Source of the DNA: Antitrichia curtipendula
Taxonomy: Eukaryota; Streptophyta; Bryopsida; Hypnales; Leucodontaceae
Length of the DNA stretch: 64,000 bases
NCBI GenBank assembly: GCA_951230915.1
Contig: OX579635.1
Location: 18,538,001-18,602,000 of the forward strand
Reading direction: 5' to 3'
Positions 22,943 through 35,100 of the stretch are shown here, one piece after another. The position numbers and the translations under genes are program-made. The number at the start of each line of letters is the position of its first letter. Position 1 is the stretch's first letter. The notes beneath the pieces are model-generated. The model was not told where the DNA came from. It ran no database searches and saw nothing but the letters and a program-made list of their open reading frames with translations.

Positions 22943-23414
22943 ATGTTCAACTACGCACTTGAAGGATACATAATGATTATTTTGAATCATATGGTCTTCA
23001 TCCAATTAATATTCAATAAAGACAATTCAAGATAAATTATGGATTATACCATAAAAATTATATATTGCACCACATGAATGAATGACATCAATATAGTAGA
23101 AGATTTATAATGATTTAATATTTAGTTTTACAAATACTATTGCTACTTCTAATTTTAAGAATATTGCTATATTTTATTAATCAATTCAGTGTGGTTTGGA
23201 AGTTTTTGTCAATTTTAATTTCATTAGATTATATATTTGCTTTTTATGAATTCCATTTGAAAAATACCTTTCCAATAGTATATAACACATCCCCAAATAC
23301 ACAAAATTGTAATTGCTAAACGTAAAAGAAATAATTCTAGTCGTTTAGGGACATTACTAAACAATGGTCAAAAGAACAATGCCCAATTTTGAGTGCATTA
23401 TTATACTAGGTTTT

Positions 23415-23905
23415 GTTATAGTGCTTGATGCCTACAAAATTTTACAACAACCCAAGTCATGGGTTAAAGTTATGCCTCAAAAGGACATTTTTTTGAAGTT
23501 TTGGGCATCCATGATAGATAGATCCAATTGGTCTAATTTTTTTATACATACATTCTACAAGCTTATTAACATAACCTCCAAAGTTGAAAGTCATACAAGC
23601 ACATGATTTTGACCTACAAGCCTTTGAAATAAGTTTTTTAAATTCTTGAAGGCAATGTTCAAAATTTAGAGGTCCAATTTTAAAGGCTTGTAAGTCAAAA
23701 TCATGTGCTTGTATGCCCTTTCAACTTTTAGTTTTCTATCAATAAGCTTGTTGAAATTATGTATAAAATTTTTCAAACCAATTGGACCTATCTATAATAT
23801 GGTTGCTCGAAACTCTCCCTATATATTTCCAAAACAATATCCATTTGAGGCATAATTTTTTAACCCCGGGTTCAATTGTCGTAAAATTTTGTAGTGCATT
23901 AAGCT
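23415..23905. repeat. Fold-back element, ~210-bp arms
   Basis: The left arm (about 23,415-23,625) and right arm (about 23,690-23,905) are inverted copies. Matched blocks include CAAGCACATGATTTTGAC versus GTCAAAATCATGTGCTTG, and GAGGCATAA with its complement. It is a non-coding fold-back MITE-type repeat. Sequence from 23,906 to 25,130 is AT-rich with no gene seen. Confidence 0.65.
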
Positions 23906-25190
23906 TGTAGTAAAAAACACCTCTCAATTAAATTTTTGGGCAGGAATCCAACAAACATTGCATCGGAAAGGGCTTGCTCAAATGTAAAAAATGACCTTAA
24001 ATCATGCCGCGTAGCTTAAAAAATTAATTGATATTTACATTGTTATTTATATGAATTGCCTTTGTTTATAAAAACATTGCAAATTAGAAATTGCTTCCGC
24101 ATTTCTAAGTTCATTATTTCTTGATATACTTATTCTAATAACATTTCATGTTTATATTCAATTTAGACTTGAATTTATTTATTCAACATATCTTGTAAAA
24201 AATTGAAAAGCTTAGTAATTATTTGGATTTATTGCAATATATTTAGCAAATTCTCATTGTATATATTGAAGTGGAACAACTTATTAGGAATGCAATTTTT
24301 AACAATTATATTCCTACGTTTTTATTTGACTAAAATAATCATAATAACAAGTTTTACTAAAATAAAACCCTTCAAACATGAACAATTAAATTTTTTTCAC
24401 AAATAAGATCTAATAAAGATATAACAAATATAATGGTACTTTTTAATAATGCTATCATAAATTTCCTTTAAAGTGGATAAAAACAAAATTTCTTGTTTGA
24501 ACCATCTAAAATATTATGAAATAAAATAAAATAATTAAAAATAATAAATAATAAAATTAAAAATCCAAATATTTAAGGCTGAAATATAAAAATTAAAGAA
24601 TTCAAGTAAATTTAAAGAATATAAATTAATTAAATTTCATTCACTATAAAATAAAATAAAATATGTAAATCCACTTATCAATGTCACAATCCAATCAAAA
24701 TTTTAAGTGAATATTTAAATATTATATTTGAAAATTTCCACACGTTCAAGGAATATTTTGATTGTAAATAGTCATGCTTTGTACTTGTTTTCTGTATAGA
24801 AAACCATAAAACCATTCATTGTAGTTGTTGCACATTGATAAAGTGGAAATCTAGAAATATGGGTTCACTTTAACTCATAGACACTTGAAAATTTTAAGAT
24901 TTTAAAACAAACTAGCATTTTTTAGAGAATTTTGTAACTTTTACTTTACATATTTGGAAAGTTTGTTATGGTTGTGAGAGAGGATGTATTGTACCTTCTT
25001 TAAAAAATTCTTTTGAAATAAAGTTATAGAATTCCAAAATAGGGTATATATTGGGACAGGTCAATCTACATTTTAGTTTTTGCTTAGTGATGTGAAAATT
25101 GTACAAGGACAAAATATCAGTTTTTTTAATGCTACATAAAAATAGTGAAATTGGGTTGCTTTAACAATTAGATTGCCTTACATCACAAAG

Positions 25191-26902
25191 TTCCTTTGTC
25201 ACGAATTGTCACTAGTAATCGTACGATTATCGTCGGGCATTGCTTTCATGTTACATTCGTTCATTAAAAAATATTATTACAACACGATATTTCCATTCAA
25301 GACTACAATGTGGTTCAAGCATGTTATTCATATTTGAATTTGAAATGTTGAAGTTGTACGATAACTATGTGTAACAAAATCTGTATGACTTTAGTGTTTT
25401 AGCGATGGGTGACTGATATCGTGCAACATTAGCGCTTATTTTAGACATATAAAATTAGTGCAATAATCATACAACATCATGTCTGTGCATAGTTATTGTA
25501 CTAGCATTGCATTTTTTTATCTTTCACGATTTTAGTACTAAGTCAATTGAAAAGCAGGAATTGTGTTCAAAGTAAAAAATCAGACCTCATTTAGGCATAG
25601 TAGAATAAATATTTAAGAAAAACTTTGAACTAAAACAAGTTGTAAAATTAAGTTGAGTTTCATTTCCAAAAATCCGTTTGACATTTCAATATTCCACTCA
25701 AAAGTTATGGACAAGTTTCAACGAGGATGTTTAAAAATGTCAAAAACAATTCCTTTCAAATGCCTCTCTGAAATTTGTCTGATATAATTTTTGATTGGAG
25801 GCTTGAAATCTCAAACCGATTTTTAGAGATGAAACTTAACCTGATTTACCAACTTTTTTTAGTTTGAAGTTTTTTCCAAAAAACTAATATACTATGCCTA
25901 AATGAGGTCTGAAATTTTAGTCTTAACTCAATTCCTACGTTTCGACAATGAGCGGTGCAACTCTCATTTTCTAAGTATCCCATATCGTTTGAGTGCTCAC
26001 TGGATGGATTTCAAAATAAAACAGATCTCCCCACTCACACTTCTCACCAATTTCCAGTCAAGTGGTTCCTTCACTACGTCTCCAAGTTTCTTGGCGGCCT
26101 ACTAATGGATNNNNNNNNNNNNNNNNNNNNNNNNNNNNNNNNNNNNNNNNNNNNNNNNNNNNNNNNNNNNNNNNNNNNNNNNNNNNNNNNNNNNNNNNNN
26201 NNNNNNNNNNNNNNNNNNNNNNNNNNNNNNNNNNNNNNNNNNNNNNNNNNNNNNNNNNNNNNNNNNNNNNNNNNNNNNNNNNNNNNNNNNNNNNNNNNNN
26301 NNNNNNNNNNTTCAGAGAGGCGTTTGAAAGGAATTGTTTTTGACATTTTTAAACATCCTCGTTGAAACTTGTCCATAACTTTTGAGTGGAATATTGAAAT
26401 GTCAAACGGATTTTTGGAAATGAAACTCAACTTAATTTTACAACTTGTTTTAGTTCAAAGTTTTTCTTAAATATTTATTCTACTATGCCTAAATGAGGTC
26501 TGATTTTTTACTTTGAACACAATTCCTGCTTTTCAATTGACTTAGTACTAAAATCGTGAAAGATAAAAAAATGCAATGCTAGTACAATAACTATGCACAG
26601 ACATGATGTTGTATGATTATTGCACTAATTTTATATGTCTAAAATAAGCGCTAATGTTGCACGATATCAGTCACCCATCGCTAAAACACTAAAGTCATAC
26701 AGATTTTGTTACACATAGTTATCGTACAACTTCAACATTTCAAATTCAAATATGAATAACATGCTTGAACCACATTGTAGTCTTGAATGGAAATATCGTG
26801 TTGTAATAATATTTTTTAATGAACGAATGTAACATGAAAGCAATGCCCGACGATAATCGTACGATTACTAGTGACAATTCGTGACAAAGGAACTTTGTGA
26901 TG
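25191..26902. repeat. Long inverted repeat flanking the assembly gap
   Basis: The left arm 25,191-25,772 and right arm 26,311-26,902 are near-identical inverted copies of about 585 bases. The loop contains 338 bases of sequence and then the 200-base N run. The left half also has an internal inverted repeat (about 25,575-25,690 against 25,818-25,915). A diverged copy lies at 62,585-63,060. The whole block interrupts a MITE of the 809-962 family. This may be a real fold-back transposon or an assembly join of two copies at the gap. Confidence 0.75.
26111..26310. other. Assembly gap (200 N)
   Basis: Exactly 200 undetermined bases sit here, probably a placeholder of nominal size. Reading frames drawn across it are meaningless. 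Its place inside a long inverted repeat explains why assembly failed. Confidence 0.99.
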
Positions 26903-27871
26903 CATGCAACAAACATGGTTTTTTCAGTACTGCATTCTTCTATAGTAACAACATATATTTATATAGTATAGAATGTTGTGAAATTAGTAAGGGGCAACCT
27001 AATTGCACTATTTTGTGTAGAAGAAGAACAAGTACCTTTGTTGTACCTTGCTTTTGTTAACCTCTAAATGCCAAAGGCCTTTTTTGAGCTTTTAGAAATT
27101 TGTTCTAAATTGCACAAAAAGTCAACATTTTGTTAAGTTGTATCAATTTTTTTTTAAATTGTAACCATACAAATTCAAACTAGACATGTTAGAAATCATA
27201 GTGGAAAAGAAAACACAACAACATCACTTATGCATTGAAAGATTATAATGTTTGATCATGAAGGTGTTTAAACTACAAAAGTGATTTGAAGTCATTCAAT
27301 CCTCTTTTCACATGTCAAATCTAAAAATTTGGTCACAAAAGAATACGAGGATAAAGGGCCTAGCATGCATAACTCCAATCAATTTATGGATTCTCAAAAT
27401 CTACTCTACAATTGTTTAAAATGAATTTATAATGTGATTTCTTCTTCAAAATCAAGTGTATTTGAGTCTCATTTTCAAGAGCCCTCAACACTATAAAAAG
27501 CCAAGATTGCAATGGACACCCTTGCACAAAATCTTGAATAGAAAAATCATAATCAATCATTTTCAAAATTGAATTTTTGATGCTAAAACTAGACTTCTAA
27601 AAGAATTTAAAAAAATATATAAACTACTAAAAATAGCAATTTGATTAGGCTGTATTTAACTTCAAGTTATTATTGACACCCAAATTGGATGCGTAAGATA
27701 TTTAGTGATTAAACTTAGCAAGTATTAATGCATTTATATGATCACGTTACAATGAATATAAGTCTAAATGTGCAGTTCTATTGATTAAAAACTCAAGAAG
27801 AAATGGATAGGATATAAGCTTATGTATAGTGGGACACCCCACCACGAGGGCGTCCCGCTGCGTTAAGCACT

Positions 27872-28107
27872 CACTATAAGAAACCTATGTTTTAGGTGCC
27901 GTTTTGAAAAAATTTCAGACGGATTTTAGGTAATGTCAAAAAAAACAAATTGTATTTTTTTGTCAATAATCATGTCCAATATAACATCCAGATGTTATAT
28001 TGGACATGATTATTGACAAAAAAACACAATTTGTTTTTTTTGACATCACCTAAAATTCGTCTGAAAAAATTTCAAAACGGCACCTAAAACGCGGGTTTTT
28101 TATAGTG
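27872..28107. mobile_element. CACTA-type fold-back MITE, 236 bp
   Basis: The element starts CACTATAAGAAACC and ends with the inverted TTTTTTATAGTG. It is almost fully palindromic, with arms of about 115 bases (core TTTTAGGTGCCGTTTTG). ACT is duplicated at 27,869-27,871 and 28,108-28,110. CACTA ends and a 3-bp duplication identify a CACTA/En-Spm derivative. It interrupts the left terminus of the TTAA-flanked element, so it is the younger insertion. Confidence 0.88.
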
Positions 28108-28284
28108 ACTATCGGGGCAGCCCTGCCCGTAAATTATTTTTTTTAAATTATTTTTTTGCTTTGCGCGTGCGCTTTACGATTTCTAGGAGCTTTGCTTTAG
28201 GGTTTCAGGAACGTTCTTATCTACTTATTCTAAGCGATCTAGTTGCTCCTGTGCATCTTGTTTCTTGATCACTGTTTACGTTGT

Positions 28285-28520
28285 TTCTCCACTGCATTGC
28301 TCCTCCTCCGCCGCATTGCCACTCCTTCGTCGCATTGTCGCTCCTCCGTCACATTGTAGCTCTGCGTTGTTGTATCTCTCCCGTGTTGCTGGATCGCTTC
28401 TACGTCGTTGTATCGCTCCCACCGCTCTGCATCGCTTCCACGTCGTTGCATCGCTCTTCGGTTTAGCTCCTCAATCTTCTCTTGACTCGCTCCCGCGTCG
28501 TTGCATCACTACCTATACAT
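28285..28520. repeat. Degenerate ~18-bp tandem repeats
   Basis: Variants of GCATTGTCGCTCCTCCGTC recur about a dozen times and keep several frames open on both strands. The translations are low-complexity and unlike any protein family, so I treat this as leader or intron sequence of the recombinase-like gene rather than coding. Confidence 0.65.
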
Positions 28521-29434
28521 CTGTTGCATTGCTTGTTTGTTGTGCATTGTGCGCTTATCATTCTGCCATTTTGCTACTAATAGCATTGATATGTTACGTG
28601 TTATGGTTGTTACAATTGGTGCTGCAACATCTAACACTTTGCTGGTAATTTCCTAACTTTTTCATTGCCTATTTAGTTAGTTTTTTGTTGATTTTTAATT
28701 TTGTTTGTTGAGTCTTTGGACCTTCTTTGATTATCTAATATTGTAATGCAGGGATACCTTTGTGCCATGGCTCGATTCAACAAACGATGGGAACTCTTGC
28801 AACGCTATATCAGATTAGCTTCTAACCTTCATTTTTGCCATAGAGATTGGTGGTGGTTCTTGCAAGAGGTTTCACAGTTCAAGTCCTGAGGTCCTATGTG
28901 TAGAGAGGTCGTTGGTCCAACCTAACTTGTTTGATCTCCGTCCGTTTTTGCGAGTTAGTGAGCCTCCTGTCATCTCTCTGAAGGTTGAGACAATCCCTCT
29001 GTATGGTTTTGAAGACATCATCAGTTCTACCACGATAATGGCTGGTTCTTCCATCATTGGCTATTCTTTGCAGGACCTGTTATAGGTGCATTTTGTAGAT
29101 TCCGTGTCTGCTTTGGTGGTTCTTAATTCTGAGGGTTTGTCTCTTCAGGTTTCATCGCCTAATGTCGCAATCTAATGTCGTAGTGTCGCGATCTGATGTT
29201 GCAATGTCGCAATCTGATGTTGTTGAATCCGTGTTTGCTCCGGCGGTTCTTGACGCTTTGGGGTTAATTCATGAGGTTTCACAACCTAATACGTCTAAAC
29301 CAGAGGTTTCAGGACCTAGGGATTCAGCGGTTGACTTTTAGCTTAATGTTTCTCTACCTGATGTTGCACGATCCGAGGTTCTTGTTTCTGACGTTGTCAG
29401 ACTAGGTACCGATGACAAAACTGGAGGTTACAGT

Positions 29435-31556
29435 ATGGGGCTCACGGACTTGGATCATGTTCCTTGTGACTTAGAGTCATCAGATTATGACGTTCATATG
29501 ATTGTTCGTGCTTCCAGTCCAGATTTCATTGTCGCCTATTCTATTGATGACGATGTTGTACTGGCCGCGTTTGGTGACATTGCATGCCTTGTTACTTTGG
29601 ATCTTGATGCTCCGCTAGAATCTTCTGATGAAGGCACTGACGATGAGTTTGCTACTGACTCTGTTGGCAATGCTCTTTTGCCATTGCCAAATTGCTTTCA
29701 AAATGTTGATGAGACGGAATTGCGAAATGTCATGAGTGGAGGCCGACGACGTAGTCTACATTCCGAAAACTGGGCGCAGAGAGCATTTGATGAATTTCGT
29801 TCTTTTAAAGGCTATTGTATCGATTCCAGCATTGAAGACTTGTCAGACGCACAAGATTTGGTTCTCCTTGTTGACATGCTACAATTGTTTATGCTTCAAG
29901 TAGCAAAGAGAAATGGAGAGCTATATCCTCCAGGAACTTAAGTCTCTTAACTTCTAATTTAATTGATGTTTTGTTTTTGATGTGTAATATTTTTGTGAGC
30001 TTTGACTGTAGGGTTGCAAACATGCTCCCTGCAATTGGTCGAATCATCCAAGCTCGTCAGGAGTAGCGATATGTAGAGTCGTCAAAGAAGCCGGCGCTGC
30101 CATTTAACATTCTTACCGATCCTAGATTTCACCGGGTCAAGCTGGCTACTGATGAAGTAGTTATTCGCACTGTTCAAGAGGATTTGGGTAAGGACACTCT
30201 AAAGAGTGATGTACTCTCTAGAGGCGAGGAAAAGGAAATGGTCAATTCGAATGAGGCTTCTGTAAAGCATCCTTCTGGCTTGAATCGGCGGTTTGCTTAT
30301 TTCTGTACGAGGAATTTTTTCATTAGAGGCGGGAGGGAGCTTCGTGAATATAAGACCAATTTGTTCGAGATCTGCCGAGATCAATTCGGTGATGAGTGTT
30401 CGAGGCATGTTTCTTTTATTATTGATTTATTGTAATGAATTTGTTAGTTGAAGTTGTCAGTCATAGTCTCATATTTTTTAAATTTAGTTGACATATTAGT
30501 CCCTTAATATGTTTGACATTTCAGTTTTAGGTGATAGTTGTAGCTGCTTTGATTCTCAAGGAGTTATAGCTGTACTTGCAATTAAGCGTGAATGATGGAA
30601 TCTGGCTACTAAAAAGTGACGACAAGTGGTTATTGGTGAAACTGACGAAAGCAGTCAAAAGTATTTCTAGCAATCTTCTTAGAGGCCTTCTATATCCTCT
30701 TTTCAATTATTTTGCGAGTATGTAGCAGTGACAAGTGAATGGAGTCCGATAAGTGATCTATTTTTGTTTCTCCAGATTCTCGCTTGGTTTATGCAAAAAT
30801 TGGAAAGTTGATGAATGCCACTGCAGTTTGGATAGTTTGAGGAAACCTGTCAACTGCTATGACGTTGATGTGATCAATACTTACAAGTCTCTCCTCGCTC
30901 ATTGGCCTGTGTTTAGTCCAGCGGATCTTGTACATCCCTTGTTCTTGACTCCGAAATCACGATTAAAACATCTGTATCTAAGGGTTTTAATCGTTCTGCA
31001 ACGTGTGATAGCTCCACGAGTAAACTTCTTCCATCAATGTTTATGCAGATGAGATTTTGCGGAGATCTGAAACTAAGGTTTGTTCATCTGAGATTTGGTT
31101 GTGTAGATCATGTCCTGCTAACAAGGTGCTCCAACTGGGTTTTATTAGACTCTATATTAGGATCTTTATTTTTGCTACCCTAACGTCTTGTTTTATTAAT
31201 TGAAGGTACATGTTGCTGTCGAGATCGGAGATGATAAGAGTGTTCCGCATGTGCAGGTCGGCACTGGCAATACCAAGGCTTCGGAGTTGCCGCCATGCGA
31301 CAGTAAGATTAGACGAATTTCGGCCAGCAATGAGAAGGTGGAGGCTGCCAAACGTGATGAGATGAAACCAGGACATATTTTCAAGGACAACAACAACTGC
31401 CAGATTATCAATTTGGTTATCAATGGTATAGATTCTAAGAGTACAACAGCTGAGATTCTGAAGAATTTGGACCTGTCCCATTTCTTTTGGTTTAGAAATA
31501 GGTCATTGTCTTTAGAGGTGTTTTTTTGCATGTTAGTTAAGCTTTTCTTAATGTAG
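29435..31556 (+). pseudogene. Tyrosine-recombinase-like (DUF3504/Crypton-type) gene remnant
   Basis: The readable blocks are in family order. 29,435-29,941 holds an acidic N-terminus, then WAQRAFDEFRSFKGYC and LLVDMLQLFMLQVAKRNGELYPP, the helical core-binding part. After a short intron with a damaged donor, about 30,007-30,405 reads LPAIGRIIQARQ, stop, LPFNILTDPRFHRVK and SGLNRRFAYFCTRNFFIRGG, matching the DUF3504 pattern seen in ZMYM and QRICH1 proteins and Cryptons. 30,840-30,960 reads NTYKSLLAHWP...PLFLTPKS. The 31,200-31,480 segment ends near HIFKDNNNCQIINLVI, a plausible C-terminal block. A TAG at about 30,064-30,066 and broken splice sites make it non-functional. I did not locate the catalytic Tyr. 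Confidence 0.6.
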
Positions 31557-32102
31557 TTTTTTCCACAGGGTTTTCTATGTTGAATTTTTAATGTTGACTA
31601 CAATTTTAAACTTTGGATTTTACACCACATGCAAATGGAGAAGTGTTTCAAAATTTTTACTACTTTCTCTAGTTTCATTTTCACTACTTTCTCCAGTTTT
31701 TAGTTTTTCTCTACTTTAATGACATCTTTGGTTTAAAAATTAGCCTTACAGAAATTGCTTTGAATGGCATTAATTTTTTATAATTTTTAAATTGTTGAAT
31801 TTTATATGGTTTTAATCTCTAATGAAAAACTTAAACGTTTGAATTTTGCACTATTTTGTTCAATCTGAGAGTTTCCCAAAATAACTTTATAACATAATTT
31901 TGTTGTAGTCAAAATCTGTCCAAAATATTTTTATTAAAAAATTTAAACTACTCTTTAAAATTTTTTTTAAAACTATTGAATCTGCCCGAGTTTCATGAGT
32001 AATAGTGCCAAGCATTGTCACCAGTGCCTGGCACTATTACGCGGGCTTTATGGCATATAATGAAGGCAACTTTCTTAAAGACCCTGCCTCGATAGTGCTT
32101 AA

Positions 32103-35100
32103 CGGTAGACTTCATACCCAATTTTGTCCATCATAAATAGAACAAAATACATACTATTGAGTATTATGTTTTCTTTTGAATGTATCTTAATCCCTAAAAT
32201 AATTTTTTGATTTTAGGCCCAAAACTACTTTCAACTAAGGTACTCAAACACAAAGTAAGACTAAAATTTTCATCTATATTTATTCATTGACAAATCCAAC
32301 CATAGGATCCTTTAGTACAATCTCCTAAAATTTTAGAGTAAGAAACCTTATCAATTGCAAGATCATGACACTTGGATTTCAAAAAGAAGTACTATCAATT
32401 CTTTCCAAATGGTTAGATTTCATCTTTCAAAAAATTTATACAAAAATGTGTATATTGTACAACTTGTTATTTTCCATAACATGCTGAAGATATAAGTTAG
32501 AAATACATATAAATTTTTTTCATATTTTTTTTTTTTCATATTTTTGCTTGAAAAAAATAGCAAGTAGAAAGAAGTAGAGCCCAAAAAATAGAACCCATGA
32601 AGGAGTCCCTCAAGCAAGCCTTTACTATGTCCCAATTATCAAAAGAGAAGGATCGAGCAACATTAGAAGATTTAGAACTTCCACCTCAGTCACCAACTAC
32701 ATGCAGACGACCATGTGATGAGGTAGAGCAGCCTCGCCATGAATTTTCATTAAAGATAAACCCTCCAAATCTAGAAGGTAGAGAGCCATGGCCACCACGT
32801 CCTAGATCATTGATGATTCTTTTAGGGAATTATGAGGTTTTCTGACCAAACTACAATATCATGTTGAAAGGCCAATTTTCAAACAATGAAAACATCTTCA
32901 ACATCACAAGGACGTAGAATGTATACCATGTACTTACCCTACACGATCCACAACTATGTCTTTTTGATAGAAAACAACAACAATCTTACATCATTGAGGT
33001 AGTGGACTAGCTAAGTATATTATTTGGAATATAGATGGTTTTATCCACTATGAGCCTCCTTGTACATAGTGTATATAAAAAAAATACAAGTGTACTCATA
33101 GGGATACTTATACTTTCTAGCCATTTCATTGGACGTTTCTAGTCATAAAGATTTGGTGGCAACAATTACAAGTCACCATATTATTTCCTCAACAACAATG
33201 ATTCAATACCGAGGTTGGTTGGCATTACCCCCTAAGCTAGTGATAAGGCAAGAAAGTCACCTACAACCACAACTACAAACACTTTTAAAGTGAGTTCCTA
33301 AGTAGTCAGGTCTTGAATTACTTTCTCCTCTTTTTAAATTTTTTTTATAGTGTTTTTATATATTTCGAAGTCCAAACTCACTTCGTTGAGGAAGGTGGTT
33401 TGGTAATATTTTTTGGCTATAGATCTAAATTTGTTCCATCAAAGGAGGACAAGGGTTTCTCTTCTATTTTTTCTGTCTCCTCTTTTTAGTTCCAAGCTCA
33501 CTCTGTTGAGGGCAAAATGATATTTTTTTATAATTTATTCTCTATATATCTAAGTCAATTCTAATTGAGGTGGATGGAAAAAATAAAAAACTAGAAAATG
33601 AAAAAAAAATAGTATTACTAAGTTCGATGCAAGATTAAGATTTTATCTTGTCTTCATCAAAATCTTTTCAGTTGCGGAGTCAATTTCGATAAAAAAATCT
33701 TTGTCACTATGTAGGGTCATAGGAGATGTTCAAACCGATTCTTTTGTGAGGAATACAGGTCACATAACCAATATCATATATAATGGCAGTCTTAAGAATA
33801 TATATATATAAATAGAAAAAATAGACTTACCAAGATATTTGTATAATAGACAATTTAGATCCCTAGTATGATCGTTGTTGTTACAGGTTGTATTGTGAGA
33901 ATTGACCATGCCCAAGGATAAATATTGTCAAGGACAAACTCTAAACAAGAACGAGAATGCTTCAAGAAACTCAACAAGGCGCTAGATGGTGTTTTACTAG
34001 AAACGCGATATGTATTCAAGAGAACAAGAGTACAAAGATCCGAAGTATAGAGAACAAAGCTTCTGATTTAGAACTAAAGCTAAGAACTATTAACTGGATA
34101 TTAGAATGAGTTGCAGAGATTGAAGAGCCTTTCAATCTTGGCTCCTATATATACTAGAGGAGCCTAAGCTACTAGGAAGCTGCTTGAGGAGCTTCCACCA
34201 ACTTCTATGAACTAAAAAATTGCTTGAGAAGCTTCTAGCAACTTGAAAGCCGCTTAAGAAGCTTCTACGAGCTTGGATGTTGCTGAAAAAATTTCTACAA
34301 GTTTGGATGCTATTTGAGCTGCTTCTACAAAGGGGAAGCTTTTAGAGAAGCTTCCACTTTCTTTTGCATATGTGACAAGTATAACAAGAAAGTTCTAGGT
34401 CCCATGATTTCCAATTATATTACAGAAGGCCACCAAATGTAAGTCCTCATTTTGTCACTTAGGACTCATGAATTTTTTTTGGATTTTTACAATTTTGAAT
34501 GTAGTTTTATATACAAAAGCCCTCTCCAAAAGTATAAAACCAAAATAAATATGTGACATGCCAATATAGCATTTGGTCTTAAATAGAGTATTTTCCTTTA
34601 ATTTTAACCAAATCATGCATGTAAACAGAGTAGAAATCTATAATTTGTACAAAATAAGTGCGTTAAGTAGAAATTCTCCAAATTATCTAATCTTGTTATG
34701 CATGTGATAAATAGTAGCTAAATTGGTCCAAGGGAACTATGTGAAAACTCAAAGTTGATTCCTGGAGAGAGATTTCAGTTTCCCATTCCGTTTAGTAAAA
34801 TAGTAGAAATCCCAATTATTAGTTTATAGGTGATGAAAACTCAAGATGGATCAGTGGAGGGCATCTATGACCAAATTATGGTGGTCTAAGGTGAAATTAA
34901 TGCTAGGAATCCGATGGTGCAATTGGTTTGCCAAGATTTCCTTCTGTATGAAAGAGACCATGTTCACTGAAAATTAAAAGAGATAGCAGAATTTGATTAT
35001 CTTTATTTGCATGTGAAAAATAAAAATATGAGCTTTCATATCTTATGCAAAATTCCATGAGAGGTTCTTCAAAAAGTTTCATAATTTTTTGATAGCCAAA

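Larger units (their letters stand above)
27867..32098. mobile_element. TTAA-flanked TIR element with tyrosine-recombinase-like gene
   Basis: Removing the MITE inserted at 27,872-28,107, the left end reads TTAA followed by GCACTATCGGGGCAG. The right end reads CTGCCTCGATAGTGC (32,084-32,098) followed by TTAA (32,099-32,102). The 15-bp ends are inverted repeats with one mismatch. A subterminal hairpin (TAATAGTGCCA...TGGCACTATTA, 32,000-32,039) lies near the right end. The interior carries a plus-strand gene remnant with DUF3504/Crypton-type sequence (29,435-31,556). TTAA targets are usual for piggyBac and Kolobok elements rather than Cryptons, so the pairing is odd. Class assignment is open. Confidence 0.65.

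Noticed and set aside
25955..26430. Open reading frames of 93-136 codons spanning the gap
   Set aside because: They consist mostly of undetermined bases; the N run keeps them open artificially.
28265..28648. 127-codon Cys/Ser/Leu-rich frame
   Set aside because: It is made of degenerate 18-bp tandem repeats and is open on both strands, so not convincing as a protein.
33880..34440. Possible LTR of a Copia-type retrotransposon
   Set aside because: The base composition and direct repeats are suggestive, but I found no TG...CA ends, primer-binding site, partner LTR or coding region.
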